Of a stretch of DNA of 64,000 nucleotides, positions 17,383-25,704 are shown piece after piece (the first letter of the stretch is position 1; each line of letters begins with the position of its first letter). The notes beneath the pieces were generated by a model. That model did no database searches, was not told the origin of the DNA, and worked only from the letters and a program-made list of their open reading frames with translations. Where the stretch lies: positions 1 to 64,000 of the forward strand of contig NEUU01000003.1 of NCBI GenBank assembly GCA_002304345.1. Direction: 5' to 3'. This DNA is from Verrucomicrobia bacterium Tous-C9LFEB. GTDB taxonomy: Bacteria > Verrucomicrobiota > Verrucomicrobiia > Methylacidiphilales > UBA1321. The position numbers and the translations under genes were made by a program.

Positions 17383-18105
17383 GTGTCCGACTCGCAGTAT
17401 TCCGCCAATCCCTGCTCCCGCTCATTGGTGCGCGCGATGACCTTGCCGGAATTGTTGGTCTGCGTGACCTTGATTTCAATCCTTGTCGTCATGCTGTTCC
17501 CGGCGAGCGAGCGAGCGCAACGCTTCGCCCAGAGTCTGCGTTGCACTGCAAATTTGCGGACGTTGATGGCGGCCACGACTGTCTATGTGCAGGATCACGA
17601 GGGTCATTTTCCCGCGACCTATTCGCCCGCCCAAGATGGTCCGAATCTGGCGTGGTGGTGGGAACTTTATACCCAGTATTGCGATGAGTCCTCAGTATTT
17701 GCCTGTCCGGCCGACAAGACCGGTTTCAGCGGTACCTACAAACCAACTTGGACCAGGAACGGGACTTCCATGGCCAACGGCAAAGTGTCTTACGGCGTCA
17801 TGGGGCACGTCAGCCAAGCGGTGGATTATAAGCCCACCGGCCGACTGGTCTATTCCTACCGGCGGCCCGCCTCCACCGTGTTTTTCACCGAGTATCACCA
17901 TGCCGACAAACGGCTGTCAGAACGGTGGTGTGGAGCTCTCCCACGCTGGATCTCGGAAATTACCTTTCCTCATTCGGGAAAGACCGGCATTGCCTTCATG
18001 GACGGTCACATCGTCATGATGTCAAAGGATGAAATGACCTTGGCGGCACAGTCCAGGGAGATTTTCATCAGCGATTCCGACCCGGCTACTTCTACTTCCA
18101 ATTAA
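17383..18105 (+). CDS. Type IV pseudopilin-like protein (DUF1559-like)
   Basis: A 240-residue secreted protein starting at GTG. Residues 19-45 (MTLPELLVCVTLISILVVML) are a prepilin-type N-terminal methylation helix: T/L-x-x-E-L plus a hydrophobic helix. The C-terminus holds FMDGHIVMM, the DGH motif typical of the verrucomicrobial/planctomycete pseudopilins. Such proteins are pre-pilin peptidase substrates and often occur next to sugar-degradation genes. It is 15 bases upstream of a secreted glycosidase gene, so the two may be co-expressed. No ordinary pilus operon is nearby. Confidence 0.8.
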   Translation: MSDSQYSANPCSRSLVRAMTLPELLVCVTLISILVVMLFPASERAQRFAQSLRCTANLRTLMAATTVYVQDHEGHFPATYSPAQDGPNLAWWWELYTQYCDESSVFACPADKTGFSGTYKPTWTRNGTSMANGKVSYGVMGHVSQAVDYKPTGRLVYSYRRPASTVFFTEYHHADKRLSERWCGALPRWISEITFPHSGKTGIAFMDGHIVMMSKDEMTLAAQSREIFISDSDPATSTSN

Positions 18106-18120
18106 CCCCCAGCTTCACCC

Positions 18121-19635
18121 ATGAAACTTCATCCGTTCTCACTCCTTGCATTTCTAATCTCGTGCTCATTTCTGCTGCCACTTGGAGCCGCCGATCCGGT
18201 GCCGCTCAAGAACGACCGGATGGGTGTGGTCACCCATTTTTGTCAGAAGACTCGCTGGATGGATAACTGGGATGCCGAGCGTCATATCCCGATGATCGCT
18301 GACTTGGGTGTGGGTTGGATACGGGAAAATATTACCCCGGAGGAAATCGAGCCAGAAAGGGGCGTCTACCGCATTCCAGAAAAAACGTGGAAGTGGATCA
18401 ACCTCGCCCAAGCGCATGGGTTGAAAATCATTGTCTGTTTTAACGGTGCCACTTCCCGTTACCCCGATGGTTATGATCCACAGGTGTACGCGAAGGCCGC
18501 AGCCTGGCTCGCGGTCCAGCTCAAGGACAAAGTACAGGTAATGGAAATCGTCAACGAGCCGTTCAACTGGTACGCCGATTATTACCGGCAGGGAAAAGCG
18601 AAAAGCCCCGGTTCATGGTACGGTCGCCAAAGCGACGGAAGCTTGGAACCGTGGATGGCTCGTTACGTCACGCTTCTCAACACCACTGCCGACGCCATCA
18701 AGAAGGCCAATCCATCGATGACTGTTATCGGCATTGGCAGTGTCATGCCTCAAAATTACCTGATGTTGGAAATGGGTATTTCCAAGAGCGTCGACGGACT
18801 CACCGACCATCCCTATAGCTTCCGCAGCACGCCGGAGATCACTCCGCATGCGGGAAATCCTGAATATATCAAGAAAGTCGGTTTTGCCGTGGCCGATGCC
18901 GACGGCTCGTTCGCATCCTACGTGCGCCGGTGCCGCGAACAAATGAGCAAGTGCAACGGGCCGCAGCAAATCTGGTTTACTGAATTTGGTTACACCACTT
19001 ATCGGGAGGGGCACAAGTCCAAGAAATTCATGTACTCGGCTGTGACCGAGGAGGCTCAGGCCAAGTATTCCTTGCGCCGCTTTATGGAATGCCTCGGTCT
19101 CGGCGTGGAAGTGACCGTCCAATACGACTTTCTGGAAGATGAGCTACGCGGCGGGGAGTTCGAAGCCGAAAGCCGCTTCGGCTTGGTTCGTAACGACGGT
19201 TCGCTCAAACCCGCTTACCACGCCGTCCGCAACCTCGCGCGGTCCACCGCCGACCTTCGGCCTGGCAGTTCCGTCAAGGCGCGGGTTGTCCCATTTTCCG
19301 ATCGGACGGAGGAACACCCGCGCAAGTGGGACGGAGGCCCGCTTCCGGCGCTGTCCCGGATCATGCTTTATCCATTCACCAACTCCCACAATGAGGCGGT
19401 GTTTGCCGTCTGGTCAGCCGAACGTCCGGGAGATCTTAATGTCCGGAGCGCCGACCTTGAATTTGCCGCCCCCTTTAATGGTACACGGGTGGAGGTCACT
19501 GATCTCATGACCGGGCAGACCCGGGTTGTGAAGGTAGACGATATGGGCGGGGCACTGGCACTGCGTCAATTTCCTGTACCAGACTATCCGGTGTTACTGC
19601 GGTTTATCCCCTCCGAGCCCTCCAAAAATCAGTAA
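18121..19635 (+). CDS. Secreted glycoside hydrolase, clan A (GH39/GH5-like)
   Basis: A 504-residue enzyme with a signal peptide (residues 1-24, cleavage after LGAA). A TIM-barrel glycosidase follows. MEIVNEPFNW contains the acid/base Glu146 and QIWFTEFGYT the nucleophile Glu288, the usual clan A pair at the ends of strands 4 and 7. The last 130 residues are a beta-sandwich. The family cannot be fixed from sequence alone. It lies in an apparent operon with the pseudopilin gene upstream (15-base gap), and is followed by a XylR-like regulator. A plant polysaccharide target is likely. Confidence 0.75.
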   Translation: MKLHPFSLLAFLISCSFLLPLGAADPVPLKNDRMGVVTHFCQKTRWMDNWDAERHIPMIADLGVGWIRENITPEEIEPERGVYRIPEKTWKWINLAQAHGLKIIVCFNGATSRYPDGYDPQVYAKAAAWLAVQLKDKVQVMEIVNEPFNWYADYYRQGKAKSPGSWYGRQSDGSLEPWMARYVTLLNTTADAIKKANPSMTVIGIGSVMPQNYLMLEMGISKSVDGLTDHPYSFRSTPEITPHAGNPEYIKKVGFAVADADGSFASYVRRCREQMSKCNGPQQIWFTEFGYTTYREGHKSKKFMYSAVTEEAQAKYSLRRFMECLGLGVEVTVQYDFLEDELRGGEFEAESRFGLVRNDGSLKPAYHAVRNLARSTADLRPGSSVKARVVPFSDRTEEHPRKWDGGPLPALSRIMLYPFTNSHNEAVFAVWSAERPGDLNVRSADLEFAAPFNGTRVEVTDLMTGQTRVVKVDDMGGALALRQFPVPDYPVLLRFIPSEPSKNQ

Positions 19636-19710
19636 TCGCTCAAACTGGAATGGCTTGAAGTATCTGCCGATATATGGAGCATGTTCCTTCATCTAATAGG
19701 CGGCTAGGGC

Positions 19711-20877
19711 ATGGCACAGTTACCTTCCCCCAAAATGAATTCCCGTTATGTCTTGGCGGTCTTGCAGTGGGCCACCTCCAGCTTAAAATACGGTATCATG
19801 GCCTATGCCCGGGAGGCGAACTGGACGTTTTCCTTCATGGATAATCCGGACGATTATCCGTTCGGGTCCCGTCAGATCGACGGCCTTCTTGTCTTGGCAA
19901 AGAACAAGCGACTCTCCGAAAACTTCCGGCTTCCCTATCCTAACGCCAAAATCGTCGATCTGAAAGGGCTCTTGCAAGTTTCCGATGGCAAGGTGCATAT
20001 CGATCACGAGCGGGTGGCCCGGATGGCAGCCGATTATCTTCTCGGCTTGGGCTATCGGAAATTTCTCTGCTTCACATGCAAGCAGGGGGAGCCCGACATG
20101 ACCCGGTTGCGCTGTTTTTGCCGCTACCTGAAATCCAAGCGGATGATGGTCGACTCACTCATTCTGGCCCATTGGCCGGAGCAGACCGTCATCAATCCGG
20201 GTGATTTCCAAGACCTCGTCCAACGGAAAATCAAGAAAACGGGGCTACCACTGGCTGTCTTCGCCCTTGAGGATTCCTACGCCAATGGATTCATCCAAAC
20301 CGTTCTCGACATGGGCTACCGTGTGCCGGAGGACGTGGCCGTGCTTGGACTCAACAACCAGAGGGAAATCTGCGAACTGTGCCGGGTGCCGATTTCCAGT
20401 GTCGACGTCCATCTTTCACGCGTCGGTTACGAGGGAGCCCGATTGCTCGACGTCCTAATGAGCGGACAGGAACCCCAGACCCGATGTATTGTTATCCCCC
20501 CGCTCACCATCGAACGTCGTGAATCGACCGAGTTGGAAGCCCGCCGTGACAAGACTGTTGGCGCTATTCAGGAATACATCCGGCAACATTTTGGCGAGAA
20601 AATAGCGATCAAGGAAGTGCTGCGGGACCTCCATCTGCAGCCCCCGGCGCTCTCCCACTTCCGCAAAGCATTGGGCCATTCCATCTCCAAGGAAATCACG
20701 GTGGTGCGCATGGAACAGGCGCGACATCTTCTTTCTCATACCGATTACAAGATCGATGCCGTGGCGCGGATGGCGGGCTATACCAATACCCCCGCCTTTT
20801 GCCGCCTCTTCAAGCGGCTCCACCATGCAACCCCAGCGATCTTCCGCAAGAAAGCGCAATCGGGCTCCGTCAAATAA
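19711..20877 (+). CDS. XylR-like regulator: LacI-type sensor plus AraC HTH
   Basis: A 388-residue regulator. The N-terminal 275 residues are a periplasmic-binding-protein fold like that of LacI regulators (RVPEDVAVLGLNNQREIC, VEYEGA-type contact region RVGYEGARLL), but there is no N-terminal HTH. The C-terminal 100 residues are an AraC-type double HTH (AVARMAGYTNTPAFCRLFKR). This arrangement is that of E. coli XylR and of many verrucomicrobial regulators for sugar use. It starts 75 bases after the secreted glycosidase gene and is convergent with the PEP-CTERM gene. Confidence 0.85.
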   Translation: MAQLPSPKMNSRYVLAVLQWATSSLKYGIMAYAREANWTFSFMDNPDDYPFGSRQIDGLLVLAKNKRLSENFRLPYPNAKIVDLKGLLQVSDGKVHIDHERVARMAADYLLGLGYRKFLCFTCKQGEPDMTRLRCFCRYLKSKRMMVDSLILAHWPEQTVINPGDFQDLVQRKIKKTGLPLAVFALEDSYANGFIQTVLDMGYRVPEDVAVLGLNNQREICELCRVPISSVDVHLSRVGYEGARLLDVLMSGQEPQTRCIVIPPLTIERRESTELEARRDKTVGAIQEYIRQHFGEKIAIKEVLRDLHLQPPALSHFRKALGHSISKEITVVRMEQARHLLSHTDYKIDAVARMAGYTNTPAFCRLFKRLHHATPAIFRKKAQSGSVK

Positions 20878-20894
20878 CAGAGCGCACCGCAATG

Positions 20895-21704
20895 TCAGCG
20901 CTTGCGCCTGACCCACATGGCCAAGGAGGCCATTCCGACGGTGGACAAAAGGGCGGTAGTGGAAGGCTCGGGAACCGTCACCGAGGTCCAATCCGTGCCG
21001 ACGAGAAAGGAATCGAAGCTGGTGACGTTTGATCCGGTGGCACCACTGCTGTTGTAGCGCTGAAGCATCAGGCGGTCGAACTCGGCCGCAGTGGAAGTCC
21101 ACGAATAGTTGAGGAGTTGAGGGGTGGAACTTTCGTTGACCGGATTAATCCAGAGGGTGAGCGAGGCCTTTCCCGTCCCGTCATCGAAAGTGTATTTTCC
21201 CACCACGCTAGTGGGAGTATTCGTGGACGTTGAAGTCGGGGTCAGAGAGGTATCGACGCCATTACCGGTCTGCACCCGGATCCGGTAACCGTTATAAGCC
21301 GCGGTGTATTGCGCTCCGATCATGAAGAGATTGGTTCCCGAGTCGGTAAACCTGATCACATCGAAGATGTTTTGGGTGGGTGTCGAATATGCGGTCACCT
21401 GAAGGGAAAAAGAAAAGTAAAAAGTGTTCAGAGAGGAACTGATAATCGGAGTAGCCAGGTTCCGGGTCGCCCAAGTATCCTTATCGCCGCTAACCCCGGC
21501 AGTACCATCGGCTACCGACCATGTGCCGGTCCCATTGGTCCCGACGCTCCAGGCCCCGTTCCAACCGGTCCCACCGTTTTTTCCATTCAATCCGCCGTTG
21601 GCATAGGTGAAGTCCTCCTGCAGTAGTACTCCAGCCTCAAGAGAAACCGTTCCAAGAAGCACGATGAGGCCCAGTATAAGTCCCGTCAGAGCAGAGAATT
21701 TCAT
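20895..21704 (-). CDS. PEP-CTERM sorting-signal protein
   Basis: The frame is open to 21740, but ATG 21702-21704 begins a classic signal peptide (MKFSALTGLILGLIVLLGTV), so I start there. The body (about 230 residues) is a beta-rich secreted domain with Gly/Thr/Ser repeats. The C-terminus is the PEP-CTERM signal: VPEPSTTALLSTVGMASLAM then WVRRKR, i.e. the PEP motif, a membrane helix and a basic cluster. Such proteins are handled by an exosortase that is not in this window. Its start codon lies inside copy B of the 80-bp leader repeat. Confidence 0.85.
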   Translation of the reverse strand: MKFSALTGLILGLIVLLGTVSLEAGVLLQEDFTYANGGLNGKNGGTGWNGAWSVGTNGTGTWSVADGTAGVSGDKDTWATRNLATPIISSSLNTFYFSFSLQVTAYSTPTQNIFDVIRFTDSGTNLFMIGAQYTAAYNGYRIRVQTGNGVDTSLTPTSTSTNTPTSVVGKYTFDDGTGKASLTLWINPVNESSTPQLLNYSWTSTAAEFDRLMLQRYNSSGATGSNVTSFDSFLVGTDWTSVTVPEPSTTALLSTVGMASLAMWVRRKR

Positions 21705-21779
21705 GAGACTATGATCTGCCCGGAGCCCATGGTCACTCAAGCTGATTGGCTTTGCTGAAACCTCAAACTGTGTGCTGAT
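21699..21779. repeat. 80-bp leader repeat, copy B
   Basis: Matches copy A at 14592-14671 in the same orientation, including actatgat and gctgattggctttgctgaaa. It overlaps the start codon and upstream region of the PEP-CTERM gene. Sharing of one leader between a symporter/GH4 locus and an envelope protein suggests a common regulator. Confidence 0.7.
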
Positions 21780-21984
21780 TTGATCTGGGAGCCTACCTGC
21801 AAATCATTTCAAAAGTAGGAAAGAGAGGTGCAACAAAAGGAAGGGCTAGGTTCGTCGCTTCTTAAGAACCCGCCGGGCATCGGATTGGTTCTGGAGTTTG
21901 AGTTTTATGGAAATTAGTCTTGGGTGAAAAGTCTTAAGCAAACGCTTGAATATTGTGTGTAAAAGCGACAAGACAAATTTCAAT

Positions 21985-22308
21985 CTACAGAACTGATCGA
22001 ACGATTCCCATGACAGCCGCCTTGAGTGCGGGAGAGAGATTGGCCCAAGTTTGAATGATGTATTTTAAGTCTCGGTCCAGCGATTCGAATGCACCTTGTG
22101 AGTCTAGTTGTGAGTGTTGATTTGCAAGTGACTGTGGTTGCTGATCCGTCTCCGAGGTTAGAGTTCTAACTGCAGTCATTTTATTTTGACTGTACGCGCT
22201 TCTTCTACGATCGCGGCCTTTCTCTTTAGCTCGATCTATTTTTGTCGTTACCAGATAGGGTCTACTGTATTTCTGATCGAAAAGCACATGCAGCATATCG
22301 CCATTCAT
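21985..22308 (-). CDS. Small hypothetical protein with recombinase-like C-terminus
   Basis: A 107-residue protein. The last 35 residues (LDRDLKYIIQTWANLSPALK, then AVMGIVRS) resemble a C-terminal extension common in planctomycete and verrucomicrobial tyrosine recombinases. The N-terminal part is short and basic. It may be the end of a decayed recombinase or a stand-alone small protein. It is the leftmost gene of the mobilizable element. Confidence 0.4.
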   Translation of the reverse strand: MNGDMLHVLFDQKYSRPYLVTTKIDRAKEKGRDRRRSAYSQNKMTAVRTLTSETDQQPQSLANQHSQLDSQGAFESLDRDLKYIIQTWANLSPALKAAVMGIVRSVL

Positions 22309-22358
22309 TGGTGATAGTGCTAGGAGGGTCTTAGGGAGGCGGAGCCTCCTCTAACCAG

Positions 22359-22435
22359 TCACAACTACATCGAGAAATGGCCACGTCCATGAGCGGTGTC
22401 ATGCAGCGTGTACACGCGTTGTATGACAGTTGTGA
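22359..22435. repeat. Nested inverted repeats, candidate oriT region
   Basis: The outer arms are tcacaact (22359-22366) and agttgtga (22428-22435). Inside are gtcat / atgac and the perfect palindrome gcgtgtacacgc (22406-22417). It lies just past the stop codon of the relaxase-like gene. Such nested repeats close to mob genes fit a nicking origin, but I see no conserved nic sequence. Confidence 0.4.
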
Positions 22436-22523
22436 TGCTGGCTACAGGCTGAATACAGGCCTGCAGGGAAGGGCGCGCGATTCGCGCTAAGTTGGGCAAG
22501 TCATAATGAGCGCATTGGCGCTC

Positions 22524-22552
22524 AAATTCTCCGTCACTTCGACGGAGAATTT
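22524..22552 (-). terminator. 12-bp hairpin after the relaxase-like gene
   Basis: Perfect arms aaattctccgtc / gacggagaattt around a 5-base loop, placed directly after the stop of the leftward gene at 22554. It fits a terminator or a DNA structure. A second short stem (gagcgc-attg-gcgctc) lies just to the left. Confidence 0.55.
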
Positions 22553-22553
22553 A

Positions 22554-23495
22554 TCAGAGATCCGGATCGTCTTGGGAAGACTTTTTGCGCCGGAATTTCG
22601 GCAAGAGAACGCGATCAATTTCGCACCGACTGGCGTCGCGGCGTGCCTGCGCATTCATTGCCTCAATAGTTCGCTCGATTTGCTCTTCAGGAGAAAGCTT
22701 TTGTGAGGCGGAACGAAGCCGACCTATTTCCGCTAGGAGCGAGCTGATAGTAAACTTGATACTGCGACCTGTTTTCTTTCCGTCGGGCACAATCCGCGAG
22801 ATCGAAAGATAGTTCTTTTTAAGAGAAAACCTCGGCACTCGATAGCCAAGTTTTTTGATGACTTCCTTGATGTTGCTGAGACCGATTGGTTCCGGCCATT
22901 GGGACAGTTCCCGATCAAGGGAACTACCCCACCGTTCTGCAGCGAGTTCAAGCTGCCTCTGCGGCATTGTTTGGATGAGTTCCTTGCCGTGTTTGCGTCT
23001 TTCGGCGTTAATCATATTTGTGATCCAATCACTCGTTTCACGAGCTTCAACGATTGGATTTATGTAACGGTTCCGGCGCAGCACTGGGAACTCGAAATCA
23101 ATTACCGCCGGCACGATCACATTGAGATCTTCGCAGCCGATTACTCGGTTGATGTGCCATGTGACCAGAACATTTGCATCGATAGCTTCGCTTTCAACAT
23201 AATTTCGGATGAAATATTTCCGCTCCTTGGGTGTTAGTTTCGTTCCACACGGCGTGCGAATAATGTGAAGATAGGCGATATTTTTGATACGACGGCCACC
23301 CTGTCTGGGCTGAATTTTCCGTATAGCAGTTAAAGTCTTTTGAAGAAATTCCTCCACGTTCAAATTGGCGCTCAGACACCGCAATGGCTCGATATCGTAA
23401 TCGTAGTGGTTGGGATGATCCGGGTTTGATAAATAGTTTACCAGCTTTCGAAAAGCCGAGACGCTGCGGATTGGAATGATTTTGGTGTAAGGCAT
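22554..23495 (-). CDS. Relaxase-like mobilization protein with degenerate His motif
   Basis: A 313-residue basic protein. Residues 1-40 hold a Mob-type start (PYTKIIPIRSVSAFRKLVNY, with a catalytic-like Tyr region). A middle block reads LVTWHINRVIGCEDLNVIVP, which aligns with the HxDxxxxHxH metal box of MOBP relaxases but keeps only the first His; the last two His positions are Leu/Asn. The C-terminal 100 residues are helical and basic. Known relaxases nick oriT and lead the strand. Loss of the metal His residues makes activity doubtful, so it may be inactive or a divergent family. Spacing of 47 bases to the next gene upstream supports one operon. Confidence 0.5.
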   Translation of the reverse strand: MPYTKIIPIRSVSAFRKLVNYLSNPDHPNHYDYDIEPLRCLSANLNVEEFLQKTLTAIRKIQPRQGGRRIKNIAYLHIIRTPCGTKLTPKERKYFIRNYVESEAIDANVLVTWHINRVIGCEDLNVIVPAVIDFEFPVLRRNRYINPIVEARETSDWITNMINAERRKHGKELIQTMPQRQLELAAERWGSSLDRELSQWPEPIGLSNIKEVIKKLGYRVPRFSLKKNYLSISRIVPDGKKTGRSIKFTISSLLAEIGRLRSASQKLSPEEQIERTIEAMNAQARRDASRCEIDRVLLPKFRRKKSSQDDPDL

Positions 23496-23542
23496 AGAGT
23501 TGAAGTACCAAAGAGGATCGAACTCTTCGGGGTTGGTTGCGA

Positions 23543-24106
23543 TTAGTTGAAGCCGAGAATTTTGAGCATTCGCATTTCGGCATCGAAGGCTTGCAGCGCA
23601 GAATTGAGATCGTCTCGGTCCGACTCACTGAGCGCCGGGTCCTTGAGATCTTCCACGAGACTTTGCCGACACGATTCCAGAATCGAATGCTGCGCCTTGA
23701 GGATGGAATAATCTTCCATCGTCATTCCGTTCAGGATCTCACCCATGCGCTGAGTTTCCTGGAGAGTTGAGCGAGCAACCTCGGTCAATTCCGTCAGCGT
23801 GGCCTGACATTCGAGAATCAGCTTGGTTTGATCGGGACTTTCAGGTGTCGTTTGCAACGCAGACAACCGCCTTGACCAAGTGGACAAAGGCAAGAGATTG
23901 GTCAGCAGTTGGCAGAATTGATGCAATTCCCTTCTGTGACCGATCTGGGAATTCAGATACACTGGCTCTTGCGCTTCCGACGCACGATCCATGAGTCGGC
24001 GCATCGCTTCCGAACGGTCGCAATGGCCTTTGGTTCGTTCCGTCGCGAGTTGAGCGTAGTGCTTGTGGTGCAGTCGCACGGTCACCGGAATCGTGATCGG
24101 CTTCAT
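23543..24106 (-). CDS. Mob-like accessory protein with ribbon-helix-helix-type start
   Basis: A 187-residue protein. The first 50 residues (PITIPVTVRLHHKHYAQLAT then SEAMRRLMDRA) look like a ribbon-helix-helix or MobC-type DNA-binding start. The rest is coiled-coil-like helix (LTELTEVARSTLQETQRMGE). This architecture matches accessory mobilization proteins that recognise oriT for the relaxase. It overlaps the next gene by four bases and precedes the relaxase-like gene. The order is the usual mob gene order. Confidence 0.5.
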   Translation of the reverse strand: MKPITIPVTVRLHHKHYAQLATERTKGHCDRSEAMRRLMDRASEAQEPVYLNSQIGHRRELHQFCQLLTNLLPLSTWSRRLSALQTTPESPDQTKLILECQATLTELTEVARSTLQETQRMGEILNGMTMEDYSILKAQHSILESCRQSLVEDLKDPALSESDRDDLNSALQAFDAEMRMLKILGFN

Positions 24107-24387
24107 TGGGCAAGCTCCTCGTCGATGCCCGAGTTATGGTTCGCCTGCTTCGGATTCACTGATTTGGCTTTGCCCTGTACACGCTTGAGTTCCGCGCGCG
24201 CGAAAACTTTTAGCATCAGCTCGGCGTTCTGGTCCGCAATCCATTGCGAAACGTGCAATTCATCGAGCATGATCTCGATGAAGGCATCGTAGTGACGCGG
24301 CGTCATGCGGTCGAAAGCGATCCGCTCGAAGTAACCGGTAATGGCGTTGTGTAAGGGACTGCTGGTCCCGATTCTTTTGCTTTTCAT
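24103..24387 (-). CDS. Small helical hypothetical protein
   Basis: A 94-residue acidic/basic helical protein (MTPRHYDAFIEIMLDELHVS). No family is recognised. It starts at ATG 24385-24387 and overlaps the Mob-like gene by ATGA, so it is the first gene of the mob operon. It may set the relaxase or copy number, but nothing shows this. Confidence 0.5.
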   Translation of the reverse strand: MKSKRIGTSSPLHNAITGYFERIAFDRMTPRHYDAFIEIMLDELHVSQWIADQNAELMLKVFARAELKRVQGKAKSVNPKQANHNSGIDEELAQ

Positions 24388-24481
24388 GTGTTGTCTTATG
24401 TTGGTGTCAGTTCAGATTGGGTTGAGCGTGGAACCGACGATTTTGGGAGCACGCCGCCTCGTTTGAGGCTTGGGGTTAAAA

Positions 24482-24688
24482 TCAGCCTCGTTCGGAATCA
24501 GTGCCGCGAGATCGTCTGCGACGAATTCGACGCGCATCGATGTACGCGCGGATGTCTGAGGGGTGAAATCGTACGGCGCGGCCAAACCGCGTCGGGAGTA
24601 ACGCTCCGGCGGCTACGTCCTCTTGCAGTTTACGAACGGACAACTGAAGAAACCGCGCCACGTCACCGATGGTCAGCAGTTGATCCAG
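24482..24688 (-). CDS. MerR-like HTH / excisionase-type protein without canonical start
   Basis: Reading leftward, the frame gives LLTIGDVARFLQLSVRKLQE, then AAGALLPTRFGRAVRFHPSD, then IRAYIDARRIRRRR and a stop at 24482-24484. This is a HTH_17-type excisionase domain (T-I-x-D-V-A-x-x-L-x-x-S, then G-R-A-V-R-F). The frame is open upstream to 24826 but has no ATG, GTG or TTG, only CTG and ATC codons. The coordinates cover the recognisable domain from a CTG. Either a rare start is used, or the true start was lost by a frameshift. It lies between the mob genes and the hairpin region. Excisionases direct integrases, so it fits the integrase at 25697-26974. Confidence 0.5.
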   Translation of the reverse strand: MDQLLTIGDVARFLQLSVRKLQEDVAAGALLPTRFGRAVRFHPSDIRAYIDARRIRRRRSRGTDSERG

Positions 24689-24846
24689 CGAATGCGGCGT
24701 AGCGACGGTTGCAGAACCTTGGACTGAAGCCTGGGCAGCGCCGTTGCAGGCCGAGACTGCGTGTAAAGGCTGATGACCTTCAGAGGATCGAGTAGTAGTG
24801 ATAGAACCTTCCCGCGAGAAGGTCTGTCACCTGGAATGATAAGAAC

Positions 24847-25127
24847 CCCTCGCTAGAGCTAAAGCGAAGGGCTCTCTGTCGGAAAATCGCCAATCCCAGG
24901 AGTGCATCTATTGAGCCTGCTAGCTCAATAAGCTGGTCGCTCCGCCGTTGAAGCGGAGAGGGAGAGGTTGAACCGACATTGAGCGCACTACCCACCGGCA
25001 GCTTGCGCTGGCGCTTTGACATTTTTTGCAGCGTCTCGGCGCATTCGCTTATCCAGCTGGAATAGCTGAAGAAACGAAGGGACTTGGCTATGATGCTAGC
25101 CACCGATTCGCAGCCTGCGAATCGGTG
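24847..25127. other. Series of stem-loops, possible structured RNA or DNA site
   Basis: Four stems lie in a row: ccc-tcgct/agcga-ggg with one bulge (24847-24871), tattgag/ctcaata around 8 bases (24909-24930), ctccgc/gcggag around 7 (24940-24958), and the perfect 12-bp caccgattcgca/tgcgaatcggtg around 3 (25101-25127). An overlapping frame on the minus strand (24780-25190, 136 codons) has no protein-like pattern that I recognise and may be a shadow. Confidence 0.45.
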
Positions 25128-25241
25128 TGAGAGGTGCCAATCATGGCACATCGTTTGGCTTTCCAAGCACTGGATCATAGCTGAAATCATTAATCGGAAT
25201 GCTCGTGAAAAAAATTAGTCATCGCAGCACTACCGGAGCTT

Positions 25242-25279
25242 CAATAATCATCCCCCCCTTGAAGGGGGGATGATTATTG
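25242..25279. terminator. Perfect 16-bp hairpin
   Basis: Arms caataatcatcccccc and ggggggatgattattg around cttgaa, followed by aatttttaaaa. This is the strongest hairpin in the window. It lies between the structured region and the leftward gene ending at 25375, so it may terminate the integrase transcript in the leftward direction. The C-run plus T/A-run shape is also seen in recombination sites. Confidence 0.65.
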
Positions 25280-25374
25280 GAATTTTTAAAATTATTTCCG
25301 TTTGGGAGGTTATTGGGAGGCTTCGGGACAATTCACCTCAAAAAAAGTCCCACTTGGGAGAATGAGTTTAGGAA

Positions 25375-25704
25375 TTAAATTGACGTTAGCCGCCAGTGCA
25401 TCTCGTAAATGAATTGGATCGCAACTTCTGACTCCAGTTCAGTTTTATCTAAGGGACGAGTAAGATCCGGCCATAAGTGGCTTCCATGTCCCGTTAGGTT
25501 GGATGAGCAATTGCGCTCTGGCCAATATTCAAGCCGAAACCCGAGGCGGTCTAGTTGGTATTCGTCACTGGCGAGCAAAAGCAATCGCTGAGGCACGAAT
25601 ACGATCAGGAGCAGACCACCCCGGCAGACGGGTATGCCTCCCTCGGCGCGAAACAAATAACCTTCAATTGATTGGATGGTAACGACCGAATCCTTGTTAT
25701 GCAT
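25375..25704 (-). CDS. Small hypothetical protein after the integrase
   Basis: A 109-residue protein starting at ATG 25702-25704, eight bases inside the end of the integrase gene, so it is translationally coupled to it. It has a hydrophobic stretch in the middle (GGLLLIVFVPQRLLLLASDE) and acidic/Trp-rich ends. No family is recognised. Pairing with the integrase suggests a directionality or accessory role. Confidence 0.5.
   Translation of the reverse strand: MHNKDSVVTIQSIEGYLFRAEGGIPVCRGGLLLIVFVPQRLLLLASDEYQLDRLGFRLEYWPERNCSSNLTGHGSHLWPDLTRPLDKTELESEVAIQFIYEMHWRLTSI

Noticed and set aside
24388-24702. 104-codon rightward frame
   Set aside because: It overlaps the HTH/excisionase-like frame on the minus strand, which has a clear domain; this frame does not.
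24780-25190. 136-codon leftward frame
   Set aside because: It lies across a series of stem-loops, and its residues show no domain. I treat the region as structured DNA or RNA, with some doubt.
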